A stretch of 64,000 nt of DNA from Bacteroidales bacterium. GTDB taxonomy: Bacteria > Bacteroidota > Bacteroidia > Bacteroidales > F082. How positions within the stretch are numbered: position 1 is the first letter of the stretch; each line of letters starts with the position of its first letter. The translations under genes were made by a program, and so were the position numbers. Shown in pieces: positions 7,347 through 16,257 of the stretch. The stretch spans positions 1-64,000 of the forward strand of contig JABFQW010000021.1 in the NCBI GenBank assembly GCA_013141455.1, read 5' to 3'. The notes beneath the pieces were generated by a model, which ran no database searches, was not told the DNA's origin, and was given only the letters and a program-made list of their open reading frames with translations.

Positions 7347-10300
7347 ATGACAGACCACTTTTCATCTATATCCATCCGGCAGCTTTACCAACTGATAATT
7401 AAAGAGTTGAAGATAATGGATTCGATTTTCGGAATCCCATCAACGCTTTTCTATCAACCGTTTTCATCCATTGACCTGCGAACTGAAATCTTTGGTAAAC
7501 CACTTTATAATCCGATCGGTGTCGCTGCCGGACCTCATTCGCAGATGGCTCAAAATATTATTGGTGCCTGGCTTTGTGGTGCACGTTATATTGAATTAAA
7601 AACCGTTCAAACCCTTGACGAGCTTGATATTTCGAAACCCTGCATCGATATGCAGGACGAAGGTTATAACTGTGAATGGTCACAGGAACTTAAAATAAAC
7701 GAAAGCTTTGATGAATACCTGAATGCCTGGATTATTATTCATATACTGCATCGCGAACTCGGTTATCCGGGTAATCCGGAAACAATTTTCAATATGAGTG
7801 TCGGTTATAACCTCAACGGTATCATGCAGGAAAATGTGCAGGGATATCTCTGCAAAATGAAAGATTGTTCAGCTGAACTTACCGAAAAAAAAGATCAGCT
7901 TCGCGAATTTTATCCAGCAATTGATAAAATCGACATTCCCATCCAAATCTCAAACAGCATCACACTTTCGACAATGCATGGTTGTCCGGCCAATGAAATT
8001 GAATCCATTGCAACGTATCTCCTGAAAGAGAAGGGTCTGCACACCTATGTAAAACTGAATCCAACATTGTTGGGTCCGGTGAAATTGCGTCAGATTTTGA
8101 ACGATAAGTTGCAATTCAAAACAATTGTACCGGACGAAGCTTTTGCCCATGACCTGAAATATGACGATGCACTCAACATCATTCGTTCGTTGCAAAAAGT
8201 TGCCGGAGAATGTAATCTGCATTTTGGTCTGAAACTCAGCAACACCCTCGAATCGGTGAATAATAAACCCACTTTCAGCCAGGACATTCATATGATGTAT
8301 ATGAGTGGACGGGCATTGCATCCGCTCACGGTAAACCTTGCCTCAATACTGCAAAAAGAGTTTGATGGAGAACTCGAACTTTCGTTTTCGGGTGGCGCCG
8401 ATGCTTTCAATGTCGCCGGTTTGCTCGGCTGCGGTTTCAAAACAATTACTGTTTGTACTGATCTGCTGAAGCCGGGCGGCTATATGCGCTTACCACAATA
8501 TTTTGAAGAAATTGAAAAATGTTTTACTGATTGTAATGCACACACTATCAATGATTTTATTGCTTTAACAGCAAATGTGCCATCCAATGGAAAAGCCGCT
8601 TTGCTAAACCTCGAAAAATATGCAGTCGAAACAGTATCGAATACGTATTATAAACGCGAACAACTTGTTGACCGGAGCATTAAAACCAAGCGGAAATTGG
8701 GTGAATTTGATTGCATCGCGGCGCCCTGTGTGGAAAGCTGTGCTACCAACCAGGCTATTCCTGATTATCTTTTTCATACAGCTAAGGGTGATTTTGACAA
8801 AGCATTTGAGGTGATTTTGCAAACCAATCCATTCCCTTCCATCACCGGCATGGTTTGCGACCACCTCTGTCAAAATAAATGCACCCGTATTAATTATGAT
8901 GAAGCTTTGCTAATTCGTGAAGTAAAAAGGTTTATTTCGGAACAGGATGAAGTAGAACTCACTAAAACGACAGACAATAACATCAAAATTGCTGTTGTCG
9001 GAGCTGGTCCTTCGGGATTGGCCTGCGCTTTTTACCTTGCACTGGCTGGTAGTAAGGTTGAAGTTTTCGAGGCGAAATCAAAAGCAGGTGGCATGGTGCA
9101 ATTTGCCATTCCAGGTTTTCGCCTGACCGATGAAGCCATTGAAAAAGACTTCAAAAGGGTTACCGATTTGGGTGTAAACATTCACTATAACCATAAAATT
9201 GACAAATCCGGTTTCGAAAAACTGAAATCTGATTACAACTTTGTGTATATAGCTGCCGGTGCGCAACTTTCAACACAATTATTTCCGGAAGAAAGCGCAT
9301 TGCATGGACTTCTCGATCCATTGGATTTTCTTTTCGGTGTAAAAGCCGGAGAAAAAACAGGAATCGGGAAAAATGTAGTGATCATCGGTGGCGGCAACAC
9401 CGCCATGGATGCGGCACGAACCGCCATTCGATTGGTTGGGACGGATGGCAAAGTCACCATCGTTTACCGGAGAACCATCAACGAAATGCCTGCCGATCAG
9501 GGCGAAATAAAGGCAGTGATGGAAGAGGGTGTACAAATTGTTGAGCTTGTATCACCAGAGAAAATTATCCGGAATGATGGCATTATTACCGGCTTGCTTT
9601 GCTCAAGAATGATCCTGAAAACAGCCGAAGCAAACCAACGTGCCATTCCTGAAAAAGTTGTGGATTCTGAGTTTACCATCACTTGCGACACCATCATTCC
9701 GGCTATCGGCCAACAACGTGATTTTGATTTTATTAATCCCAACATCGCTTCAGGCGACAAAATAAATTACCGCACTCAAATCAACAATGTTTTTGTGGGC
9801 GGTGATGCGCTGCGTGGCGCGGCAACTGCCATCAAAGCCATTGGCGATGGCCGAAAGGTGACTGAACAAATGTTGAAACAAGCTGGCCTTGCCAAACCTG
9901 TTCATGACTTTACCAAAAAAACAGTTTCACGAGAGGAATTACTACTGAAAAGAACGCGAAGAGCCTTCCCTCCTGCCCTTGACGAACTGAAACCGGCTGA
10001 ACGTATAAACTTTTCATTGGTCAGTCGCACTTTACCTAAAGAACTGATTATAAAAGAATCGGATCGCTGTTTGCATTGCGATGTGTTATGCAGCATCTGC
10101 ACAACGGTTTGTCCGAATTTTGCCAATATGGCCTATCAGATTGAACCATTTTCATATCAGATTGAAAAAGCAACCTTCATCAAAGGAGAAATTCTGATTG
10201 AGCAGGCCGGCACCTTTGCTATTAATCAAACGGAACAAATTCTGAATATCGCGAATTTCTGCAACGAATGCGGTAACTGCAGCACTTTTTGCCCGACAAG

Positions 10301-10619
10301 CGGTGCGCCATACAAACATAAACCAAAGGTTTACCTCACAATATCATCGTTTGATGCTGCGCAGGAAGGTTATTATTTTGATGAATTCGACCGTTTGATT
10401 TTCAAGAACAAAGATGGAAAATGCAGTCTTTCGGAAAACGAAAATGCCTTTTTGTTCGACAGCGATGAGGTTTTTGCATCATTACAAAAAAACAGGTTTA
10501 CTATTGAGAACATCGTATTTAAAACCCGGAATCCGGCAGTATTCACAACACAATTGGCGGCTACCATGCGGGTGGTGTTCGAAGGGGTTAAGTTATTGGC
10601 ACAGGGAATAGAAAATTAA
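7347..10619 (+). CDS. ygfK: YgfK-type putative selenate reductase / flavin and Fe-S oxidoreductase
   Basis: A 1090-residue cytoplasmic protein similar in layout to E. coli YgfK (1032). Order: an FMN-binding barrel like dihydroorotate/dihydropyrimidine dehydrogenase (about 20-420; FGKPLYNPIGVAAGPHSQMAQNI, then FSGGADAFNVAGLLGCG); a Cys-rich linker like the glutamate synthase small subunit (APCVESCATNQAIPDY, CDHLCQNKC); an NAD(P)H/FAD unit with GAGPSGLACAFYLALAG and VVIIGGGNTAMDAA; and a C-terminal ferredoxin-like part with CLHCDVLCSICTTVCPN and CNECGNCSTFCPT, enough cysteines for two 4Fe-4S clusters. The ATG at 7347 is preferred over the in-frame one at 7314 because the product then begins like YgfK. 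The true substrate is uncertain; purine/selenium-linked redox work has been proposed for E. coli. Confidence 0.88.
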   Translation: MTDHFSSISIRQLYQLIIKELKIMDSIFGIPSTLFYQPFSSIDLRTEIFGKPLYNPIGVAAGPHSQMAQNIIGAWLCGARYIELKTVQTLDELDISKPCIDMQDEGYNCEWSQELKINESFDEYLNAWIIIHILHRELGYPGNPETIFNMSVGYNLNGIMQENVQGYLCKMKDCSAELTEKKDQLREFYPAIDKIDIPIQISNSITLSTMHGCPANEIESIATYLLKEKGLHTYVKLNPTLLGPVKLRQILNDKLQFKTIVPDEAFAHDLKYDDALNIIRSLQKVAGECNLHFGLKLSNTLESVNNKPTFSQDIHMMYMSGRALHPLTVNLASILQKEFDGELELSFSGGADAFNVAGLLGCGFKTITVCTDLLKPGGYMRLPQYFEEIEKCFTDCNAHTINDFIALTANVPSNGKAALLNLEKYAVETVSNTYYKREQLVDRSIKTKRKLGEFDCIAAPCVESCATNQAIPDYLFHTAKGDFDKAFEVILQTNPFPSITGMVCDHLCQNKCTRINYDEALLIREVKRFISEQDEVELTKTTDNNIKIAVVGAGPSGLACAFYLALAGSKVEVFEAKSKAGGMVQFAIPGFRLTDEAIEKDFKRVTDLGVNIHYNHKIDKSGFEKLKSDYNFVYIAAGAQLSTQLFPEESALHGLLDPLDFLFGVKAGEKTGIGKNVVIIGGGNTAMDAARTAIRLVGTDGKVTIVYRRTINEMPADQGEIKAVMEEGVQIVELVSPEKIIRNDGIITGLLCSRMILKTAEANQRAIPEKVVDSEFTITCDTIIPAIGQQRDFDFINPNIASGDKINYRTQINNVFVGGDALRGAATAIKAIGDGRKVTEQMLKQAGLAKPVHDFTKKTVSREELLLKRTRRAFPPALDELKPAERINFSLVSRTLPKELIIKESDRCLHCDVLCSICTTVCPNFANMAYQIEPFSYQIEKATFIKGEILIEQAGTFAINQTEQILNIANFCNECGNCSTFCPTSGAPYKHKPKVYLTISSFDAAQEGYYFDEFDRLIFKNKDGKCSLSENENAFLFDSDEVFASLQKNRFTIENIVFKTRNPAVFTTQLAATMRVVFEGVKLLAQGIEN

Positions 10620-10649
10620 TGAGCACATATTCATCAAAACTAAACCAAT

Positions 10650-11063
10650 ATGAAGATTCATACAACGAACTACTCCGATACTTTTATCCTAATTGCAGAT
10701 GATTGTCCCGCAAAAACAGGCGAAATTCCACCCATAAAAACAGATGGCAAATCGGTTGCAACCCGACAATTTGAGATTTTGAGCAAGCATCCTTATACAT
10801 TTACCTCTGACGATGTACTGTTTCAGATTTATGCCGAACGCAACCACCTTACCCAGGCTGAACTCGTTACTGCCAGAGAACAATTTTTCTCAAAAGGACA
10901 AGCCTGCTTCCGCTGTTCACCTCTCACAAAAAGATACGGGTGGGGGATTCACAGCGATAAAAACGGTAAAATTGCTCTTTTCGGCTGTGAAACCGAAATG
11001 TATGAAAAACTTCTCAAGGATGAATCACTTCTCATTGTAAAAGCAATGAAATCAGGTAAATAG
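10650..11063 (+). CDS. DUF6157 family protein
   Basis: A 137-residue small soluble protein of unknown function. The family pattern is plain: MKIHTTNYSDTFILIADDCP at the start, EIPPIKTDGKSVATRQFE, YTFTSDDVLFQIYAER (about 50-65), FFSKGQACFRCSPLTKRYGWGIH (about 83-105), and a C-terminal KAMKS tail. Length is typical. It begins 30 bp after the YgfK-type gene and is probably on the same transcript, but nothing known of the family links it to that enzyme. No signal peptide or membrane segment. Confidence 0.85.
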   Translation: MKIHTTNYSDTFILIADDCPAKTGEIPPIKTDGKSVATRQFEILSKHPYTFTSDDVLFQIYAERNHLTQAELVTAREQFFSKGQACFRCSPLTKRYGWGIHSDKNGKIALFGCETEMYEKLLKDESLLIVKAMKSGK

Positions 11064-11121
11064 CCTCAACTGAAACCATCTTTACGGCCTGAAAACATTT
11101 CTGGCTTTAGAATCCGTTGCA

Positions 11122-11153
11122 TTGTGATAACAAATCTATATTTTATATCTTTG
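11122..11153 (+). promoter_or_regulatory. putative promoter for the SGNH-like gene
   Basis: TTGT (11122-11125), 20-bp spacer, TATCTTTG (11146-11153). The leader would be about 175 nt and holds a 26-codon open frame (11162-11242) with no recognisable motif. Confidence 0.45.
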
Positions 11154-11335
11154 ATCACCCAATGGCTCTTGATGCAAGTTTTGTAGTTTCAAAAAACCGA
11201 TTGAATGTTATTCCATTTATTTCTTACTTCGGCAATTTTTAATCAGGCACTTTTGAACACCAATAAAAAGATTTCGCGTTTGTTCATCCTGAAGCAAACA
11301 TGCTGCAATTCATTCATATACAGTATAAATATACT

Positions 11336-12334
11336 ATGAGGCAATTCCTTTCAAAAACAGTTTTATTTGCTATACCTATTGTTTTATTGCCACTTCTCTT
11401 TTATATAATCATCGATCCATTCAAGGTCATTTTCGACTATCCCGAACAAATAAACACAGATAAAGCATACCAGATCACATGGAACCGTGACTACCAGTCA
11501 ACGCAATTGTTTTTAAATAACTACAAAAAATACAATTACGATTCATTTATCCTCGGAAATTCAATGTCATTTTTTTATCAGGCTACAACCTGGGAGAAAT
11601 ATATCGATGGAAACTGCTTTCATTTCAATGCCTCAAATGAGAGTTTATATGGTATCTGGCGCAAAATTAATTTGCTCGATTCGCTGAAGGTGGATATCAA
11701 AAACGCACTCATTGTTATTAATTCAAATTCGCTGATTGGTACCCAAAACAGTCCGGGGCATTTGTTTATAAAACATCCCGCGCTTTCTAACGAATCCTGG
11801 TTTACTTTTCATGCCACCATGTTTAAAGGTTTTTTTCCAAAGCCAATATTTGCCTTCATCGATGTGTTTTTTACTGGTAAGCTAAAGCCATACATGTATG
11901 CCTATGGCATAAGAAATAAGGTTTGGAAACACGATATGGTTACGAACCAGATCAGCTATTATATTTTTGATCAGCAAATTAAAGAGAATCCTGAGCAATT
12001 TTACGCTGATAAAATGAAACTGTTCGTCAAGCGGGATACTGTTCAAACGTATAATAAAGCCGTTATTAATGGAATAAGGAAAATACTGTTGAACAACATT
12101 AAAAACGTATTGAAATCGCATAAGACCAATTATAAAATCATTATAAGCCCGTTATACGACCAGATCAAATTCAACCGGATTGAATTGGAATATTTGAAAA
12201 ACTTATTCGGAGCCGAAAATATTTTCGATTTTTCGGGAATCAACAACTTTACCGAAGATTATCATAGCTTTTACGAGGGTTCACATTACCGCCCGGTTGT
12301 TTGTGACAGCATTCTTAGTATTATTTACAAATGA
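11336..12334 (+). CDS. exported SGNH/GDSL-like (DltD/AlgX-like) protein
   Basis: A 332-residue protein with one N-terminal membrane anchor (residues 5-27, VLFAIPIVLLPLLFYIII) and a periplasmic domain. SFILGNSMSFFYQ (about 70-82) has the placement of SGNH block I with Ser as possible nucleophile; ALIVINSNSL fits the next strand; the C-terminal YHSFYEGSHYRPVVCDSIL (about 308-326) fits the D-x-x-H-like catalytic block, here with His in SHYR. Proteins of this layout O-acetylate or transfer groups onto envelope glycans or are their inactive helpers. The ATG at 11336 is chosen over 11300 because it begins directly with the anchor. The family call is based on motif placement, not on strong identity. 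Confidence 0.6.
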   Translation: MRQFLSKTVLFAIPIVLLPLLFYIIIDPFKVIFDYPEQINTDKAYQITWNRDYQSTQLFLNNYKKYNYDSFILGNSMSFFYQATTWEKYIDGNCFHFNASNESLYGIWRKINLLDSLKVDIKNALIVINSNSLIGTQNSPGHLFIKHPALSNESWFTFHATMFKGFFPKPIFAFIDVFFTGKLKPYMYAYGIRNKVWKHDMVTNQISYYIFDQQIKENPEQFYADKMKLFVKRDTVQTYNKAVINGIRKILLNNIKNVLKSHKTNYKIIISPLYDQIKFNRIELEYLKNLFGAENIFDFSGINNFTEDYHSFYEGSHYRPVVCDSILSIIYK

Positions 12335-12350
12335 ATACGCTTTTATCAAA

Positions 12351-12713
12351 TCACATGATTGGATAAAAGGCATCGTCGATGTGAAATATCCGTCTTTCAT
12401 TTGGGGTAATAATGACAGATACAATATCGAACCGTGTCTCAATATTCAGGTCATGCTGTTGGATATAAGCATCGGCGGCTTTCACTATGGAACGCTGTTT
12501 TTGTTTGTTCACGGCCATTTCGGGTTCACCAAAAACATCAGTGGCGCGTGTTTTAACCTCAACAACCACAAGCATTTCGCCGTCACGGGCAATGATATCA
12601 ATTTCGTGGTGGCCAAAATACCAGTTTACTTCCAGAATCTGATAGCCTTTCGCACGCAAATGTTTGATAGCCAATTGCTCGCCAAGTTTACCAAGTTCGT
12701 TGTGCTTAGCCAT
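12351..12713 (-). CDS. YraN family (UPF0102) endonuclease-like protein
   Basis: A 120-residue protein of the YraN family, with a small PD-(D/E)XK-type fold: KHNELGKLGEQLAIKHLRAKGYQILEVNW at the N-terminus, then HHEIDIIARDG (Asp about 39) and LVVVEVKTRA (E-V-K, about 48-57), the three places used for metal and catalysis in this fold. Length is standard. The function in cells is not settled; archaeal and bacterial members have been tied to recombination or repair. It is convergent with the SGNH-like gene (16 bp between stops). Confidence 0.92.
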   Translation of the reverse strand: MAKHNELGKLGEQLAIKHLRAKGYQILEVNWYFGHHEIDIIARDGEMLVVVEVKTRATDVFGEPEMAVNKQKQRSIVKAADAYIQQHDLNIETRFDIVSVIITPNERRIFHIDDAFYPIM

Positions 12714-12977
12714 ATTTATGTTTTGAAGTTACGATGTTTCAAGGATTAAAGTTAAAACATTCCGGATAAAGGTAGTCAGAATAGTTAACCTTAGCTTGCA
12801 TCATGTGCGTTTCCCGGCTGAAATCAGATCAATTCTTCAACGCAAAATCAAACCCATAAACCTGCCTGCCCGGCTTCCAGACGGGAAACTCCTGAAACCC
12901 TTCAAACCTGAAACTATTTATTTTCCGCATGGATCAAGTCCGTTGAGACGAAAGCGAAAAACACAATTCCATAAACA
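12714..12977. other. intergenic region upstream of the tnaA promoter, no gene seen
   Basis: Open frames in this stretch have no recognisable product. It contains one 24-bp block (12891-12914) that recurs exactly in the repeat array at 39.4 kb, and a short CCCG/CGGG hairpin near 12870-12886. Confidence 0.5.
12891..12914. repeat. dispersed repeat shared with 39442-39465
   Basis: The 24 bp here (beginning CCTGAAACCCTTCAAA) occur without change at 39442-39465. Both copies lie between genes. Confidence 0.8.
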
Positions 12978-13009
12978 TTTGCGTACTAAAAAACTTTATT
13001 TTACTTTTG
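12978..13009 (+). promoter_or_regulatory. promoter of tnaA
   Basis: TTTG (12978-12981), 20-bp spacer, TACTTTTG (13002-13009): a full consensus match. Transcription should begin near 13014, giving a leader of about 145 nt before tnaA, much longer than for most other genes in the window. Confidence 0.72.
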
Positions 13010-13021
13010 GTTTTCAAAGAA

Positions 13022-13096
13022 ATGATAAATATGATTTATCAATGCACTGAAAAGCTTAATTATTTGAACATCAAGGAGCGTGACCGATTTTCCTGA
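13022..13096 (+). CDS. possible 24-residue leader peptide ahead of tnaA
   Basis: ATG to TGA frame of 24 codons lying wholly inside the predicted tnaA leader (product begins MINMIYQCTEK). E. coli tnaC also encodes 24 residues, but its essential Trp and final Pro are absent here, so this is not TnaC by sequence. No ribosome binding site is obvious. It may be chance. Confidence 0.2.
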   Translation: MINMIYQCTEKLNYLNIKERDRFS

Positions 13097-13158
13097 TTTT
13101 ACGCCTGCATCATTTTTTTACTCCAAATATCTTATTTAATTTACTAACAATCAGGAAC

Positions 13159-14538
13159 ATGATGAATATCCCATTCGCCGAATCTTTTAAAATAAAAATG
13201 GTTGAATCCATCCGTCGCAGCACACGAAGCGAACGCGAAAAATGGATTATTGATGCGAAATATAATCTTTTCAATTTACGAAGCGAGCAGGTTTTTGTCG
13301 ATTTGCTCACCGATTCCGGAACAGGTGCCATGAGCGACCGCCAGTGGTCGGAGATGATGCTTGGCGATGAATCCTATGCAGGCGCTTCTTCATATTACAA
13401 ACTAAAAGATGCCATTGCCGAGATAACTGGCTTTACTTACTTTTTACCAACCCACCAGGGAAGAGCTGCCGAAAATGTATTGTTCTCAACCCTTATCAAA
13501 GCGGGTGATCTTGTCCCCGGAAATTCACACTTCGACACCACAAAAGGACATATCGAATTTCGTAAGGCAAAGGCGATTGATTGCACCATTGACGAGGCTT
13601 TCGACACCACACTCGATCATCCTTTCAAAGGAAATATCGATATTCAGAAACTCGAAAAAGTGCTTTCATCGAACCCCAAAGCACAAATCCCGATGATCAT
13701 CATTACTGTGACATGTAACAGTTCAGGCGGTCAACCGGTTTCCATCGAAAACATACGTGAGGTTAGCCGGGTAGCCAAAAAATATGGTGTGAAGCTCTTT
13801 TTTGATGCGGCCCGCTTTGCCGAAAACGCCTACTTTATCAAAATCCGTGAAAAAGAATTTGCCCGACATAGCATCCGCGAAATTGCAAGGGAAATGTTCT
13901 CTTATGCTGATGGCATGACGATGAGCAGTAAAAAAGATGCCATCGTGAATATGGGCGGATTCATTGGGTTGCGCGATAAGGAAATTCATCAGCAGGCATC
14001 TGTTTTCAATATCATGTTTGAAGGCTACATCACCTATGGAGGTATGTCGGGTCGTGATATGAACGCGCTGGCGCAAGGACTTTACGAAGGAACCGAATTC
14101 GATTATCTCGAATCGCGCATCAATCAGGTCGCCTATTTGGGAAATATGTTGAAAGATGCCGGTGTCCCGGTTCAGTTTCCTTTTGGAGGTCATGCTATCT
14201 TTATCGATGCCAAACGATTTCTGCCCCAGGTTCCAAAAGAACAATATGTCGCACAAACATTGGCCGTTGAATTGTATATTGAAGGTGGAATACGTGCGGT
14301 TGAAATCGGTACAATCCTTGCTGACCGCGACCCCATGACACGTGAAAACCGCTATCCCGATCTTGAATTTGTTCGTCTGGCTATTCCCCGCCGTACTTAT
14401 ACCAACAATCACATACAATATGTGGCAGCACATATCATCAACGTTTGGGAACGTCGAAACGAAATAAAAACCGGATATTCAATACATTACGAAGCACCCA
14501 TCATGCGACATTTTACGGTGGAACTCGGGAAAATATGA
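13159..14538 (+). CDS. tnaA: tryptophanase
   Basis: PLP-dependent lyase (459 residues) that splits L-tryptophan into indole, pyruvate and ammonia. The start PFAESFKIKMVESIRRSTRSERE is the typical Bacteroidota tryptophanase opening; then IDLLTDSGTGAMSDRQW-type motif (here VDLLTDSGTG, about 48-57), GDESYAGASSYYKL, PTHQGRAAENVLFS (phosphate loop), DAARFAENAYFIK (Asp/Arg pocket, about 215-227) and MSSKKDAIVNMGG carrying the PLP lysine at 258/259. The end RRTYTNNH and RHFTVEL are canonical. Tyrosine phenol-lyase is the close alternative, but GTILADRDP and SHFDTTKGHIE favour tryptophanase. Either of two adjacent ATG codons could serve as start. It is preceded by a strong promoter and a long leader. 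Confidence 0.93.
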   Translation: MMNIPFAESFKIKMVESIRRSTRSEREKWIIDAKYNLFNLRSEQVFVDLLTDSGTGAMSDRQWSEMMLGDESYAGASSYYKLKDAIAEITGFTYFLPTHQGRAAENVLFSTLIKAGDLVPGNSHFDTTKGHIEFRKAKAIDCTIDEAFDTTLDHPFKGNIDIQKLEKVLSSNPKAQIPMIIITVTCNSSGGQPVSIENIREVSRVAKKYGVKLFFDAARFAENAYFIKIREKEFARHSIREIAREMFSYADGMTMSSKKDAIVNMGGFIGLRDKEIHQQASVFNIMFEGYITYGGMSGRDMNALAQGLYEGTEFDYLESRINQVAYLGNMLKDAGVPVQFPFGGHAIFIDAKRFLPQVPKEQYVAQTLAVELYIEGGIRAVEIGTILADRDPMTRENRYPDLEFVRLAIPRRTYTNNHIQYVAAHIINVWERRNEIKTGYSIHYEAPIMRHFTVELGKI

Positions 14539-14567
14539 TGACTATTATTGTTTGATCGGAATTTATA

Positions 14568-15221
14568 ATGAATGACTTCAAACTCAGATTATTAATTTTA
14601 CTATTCCTTCTTCCTGTTTTTTTGAAATCGCAGGAGGCCACCCATCGCATTGGTATAGGTCTGAATTTGCCACCTCTGATCGGGAACACGATTGCACTTG
14701 ATGTCGAATGTACGAATAATAAACATTTTTCTTTGACATTTGGTATTGGTGGAATGCTGAAAAACCAACTTCAGGGAACCTTATATAAGATTGGTGAATC
14801 AACGAACGATCATGAGAGTTCAGGGGTCTATTCCTCCTTTGGAATTAGATATTTACCAGGCAAAACAACGCAAAGAATCCGGTTTTTTGCCGGGACAAAA
14901 TTAATAGGTGGTTACTTTAAACAATCTGCAACCTTTGAAAAACCTTTCGAAGCCTGGTTTCGGAACGGTCAGATACCGAAAGATTATTATTTCGTTGATG
15001 ACCGGGTCTATTCAGAAGGTTTTTTTGCTGCCATTGCAATAGAATCAGGTATAAATTTAAGATTAACCGATCGTTTACATTCCGAGTTTGGCATACAGGG
15101 CGGGTATAATTTTTACAAATCAAAAAGAATGGTCAGTAAAATATCCTCGATTCTGCCTGGACTTGGAGCATTAAATATTGTGGGAATACTCAAAATCAAA
15201 TACCTGATTTTGAAAAATTAA
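14568..15221 (+). CDS. exported protein of unknown function, outer-membrane barrel-like
   Basis: A 217-residue protein with a signal peptide (residues 1-21, ending in FLKSQ). The rest alternates short hydrophobic and polar strands with many aromatic ends (HFSLTFGIGGML, YSSFGIRYLPG, IRFFAGTKLIGGYF, HSEFGIQGGYNFY), the look of an 8- to 10-strand outer-membrane beta barrel. No named family is recognised. It starts 29 bp after tnaA and could be read through from it, although nothing known connects the two. Confidence 0.65.
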   Translation: MNDFKLRLLILLFLLPVFLKSQEATHRIGIGLNLPPLIGNTIALDVECTNNKHFSLTFGIGGMLKNQLQGTLYKIGESTNDHESSGVYSSFGIRYLPGKTTQRIRFFAGTKLIGGYFKQSATFEKPFEAWFRNGQIPKDYYFVDDRVYSEGFFAAIAIESGINLRLTDRLHSEFGIQGGYNFYKSKRMVSKISSILPGLGALNIVGILKIKYLILKN

Positions 15222-15346
15222 TATCATTGACGCATATATTCTTTGTTTATTAATTTAAAATATAATCAATACTCAAGAATAATCTGTAATTCTCTTTCAT
15301 GGAGAATATTATCGGTTATATTTACCAAATAAACCAATTTCACCAA

Positions 15347-15868
15347 ATGAAAAAAATGATCATTTTGCTCTTATTAACAATCAGTTATCTGATTTGTGAT
15401 GCTCAGGAAAAGGTTAAATTCGAGAGTACGGCAAGTGTTGGAACATTTTCTTACTTTTTGGCATTGGTCATGGTCGATCCCGGACCAAACTGGAGAGGCT
15501 ATTACCTTCCAAGGGAACCGGGTACCGGTTTATTGCTTACTTCAACAAATGGAATACGTGTTTTCGAAAATTTCCATTTCGGAGTTGGAATTAGTTATGC
15601 AAATTTCAGAGCAATAAGCGGTCTGATGATTTTTGGAGATATCCGGGCCGATTTTTCAAAAAAGCCGTTCTCGATGTTTCTCTACGTAAATCCGGGATAT
15701 TCACATTTCTGGAATCAATATGAAGGTGGCACAGATACCGGAATGTTTGATTTTGGCATAGGGGTCCGACATAAAATTTTCGTGAAAAGTAAAGTATTGT
15801 TTTCAATAGGATTGCTTTCTACACAAATGAATTCCTACCTCTCGTCTAAACTCGGATACACTTTCTGA
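15347..15868 (+). CDS. exported protein of unknown function, barrel-like
   Basis: 173 residues from the ATG at 15347, which directly precedes a signal peptide (MKKMIILLLLTISYLICDAQ); the in-frame ATG at 15299 would add 16 residues before it and is less likely. The mature part has repeated amphipathic strands (FHFGVGISYANF, LMIFGDIRADF, FSMFLYVNPGYSHFW, MFDFGIGVRHKIF), again fitting a small outer-membrane barrel. Two such genes in a row suggest a pair, but their sequences are not clearly duplicates. A terminator follows. Confidence 0.6.
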   Translation: MKKMIILLLLTISYLICDAQEKVKFESTASVGTFSYFLALVMVDPGPNWRGYYLPREPGTGLLLTSTNGIRVFENFHFGVGISYANFRAISGLMIFGDIRADFSKKPFSMFLYVNPGYSHFWNQYEGGTDTGMFDFGIGVRHKIFVKSKVLFSIGLLSTQMNSYLSSKLGYTF

Positions 15869-15890
15869 ATGGCAAAATGCTTTAAATCAT

Positions 15891-15926
15891 AAAGTTGCAA
15901 CAGAAAATCCTGCTGCAACTTTTTAT
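15891..15926 (+). terminator. Rho-independent terminator
   Basis: AAAGTTGCAACAG (15891-15903) pairs with CTGCTGCAACTTT with one mismatch and a 6-nt loop, followed by TTTT. It lies between the two convergent genes and could also serve the leftward CBM48 gene because of its flanking A/T runs. Confidence 0.8.
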
Positions 15927-15948
15927 ATGCTACTCAAAATCAACAGGT

Positions 15949-16257
15949 CTAAAGAACGACCACCGAGTTAAATGCGCCACCAATGGATGAAGCAAGCTGT
16001 TTGTCGGCTTCATCATCGTTGAACCAATTTGTTTGGTCAGCAACATACCGAAATTGATATTCAGCTCCGTTTTCAAGTTCGATGGCATGACTGAATGAAC
16101 CGTCTTTCAAAGGCTTCATCACATCCGACGAAGGATTCCATCGGTTGAAATCACCAACAAGTGCTACTTCCGAGGCATTGACTGCCTGTTCCTTCGAAAT
16201 TTTAAAACTAACTTTTGTTACTGATTTACTTTTAAGACTTTGTTTTTTGATACTCAT
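15949..16257 (-). CDS. stand-alone CBM48 / isoamylase N-terminal-like domain protein
   Basis: A 102-residue protein that is almost only one carbohydrate-binding module of the kind found in AMPK-beta and glycogen branching enzymes: KVSFKISKEQA, VALVGDFNRWNPSSDVMKPLKDGSFSHAIELENG (about 31-65) and YQFRYVADQTNWFNDDEAD (about 67-85). The WN and GDFN signatures of glycogen contact are kept. There is no catalytic domain and no signal peptide, so it would bind glycogen-like glucans in the cytoplasm or act as an adapter. No glycogen genes lie nearby. Confidence 0.85.
   Translation of the reverse strand: MSIKKQSLKSKSVTKVSFKISKEQAVNASEVALVGDFNRWNPSSDVMKPLKDGSFSHAIELENGAEYQFRYVADQTNWFNDDEADKQLASSIGGAFNSVVVL

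Noticed and set aside
11162-11242. 26-codon leader peptide before the SGNH-like gene
   Set aside because: No ribosome site, no motif and no regulatory logic; kept only as a note in the promoter entry.
12297-12749. 150-codon rightward frame
   Set aside because: It lies antisense over the clear YraN gene.
12796-13050. 84-codon rightward gene before tnaA
   Set aside because: It runs across the dispersed 24-bp repeat and the tnaA promoter, has a composition unlike neighbours and no family match.
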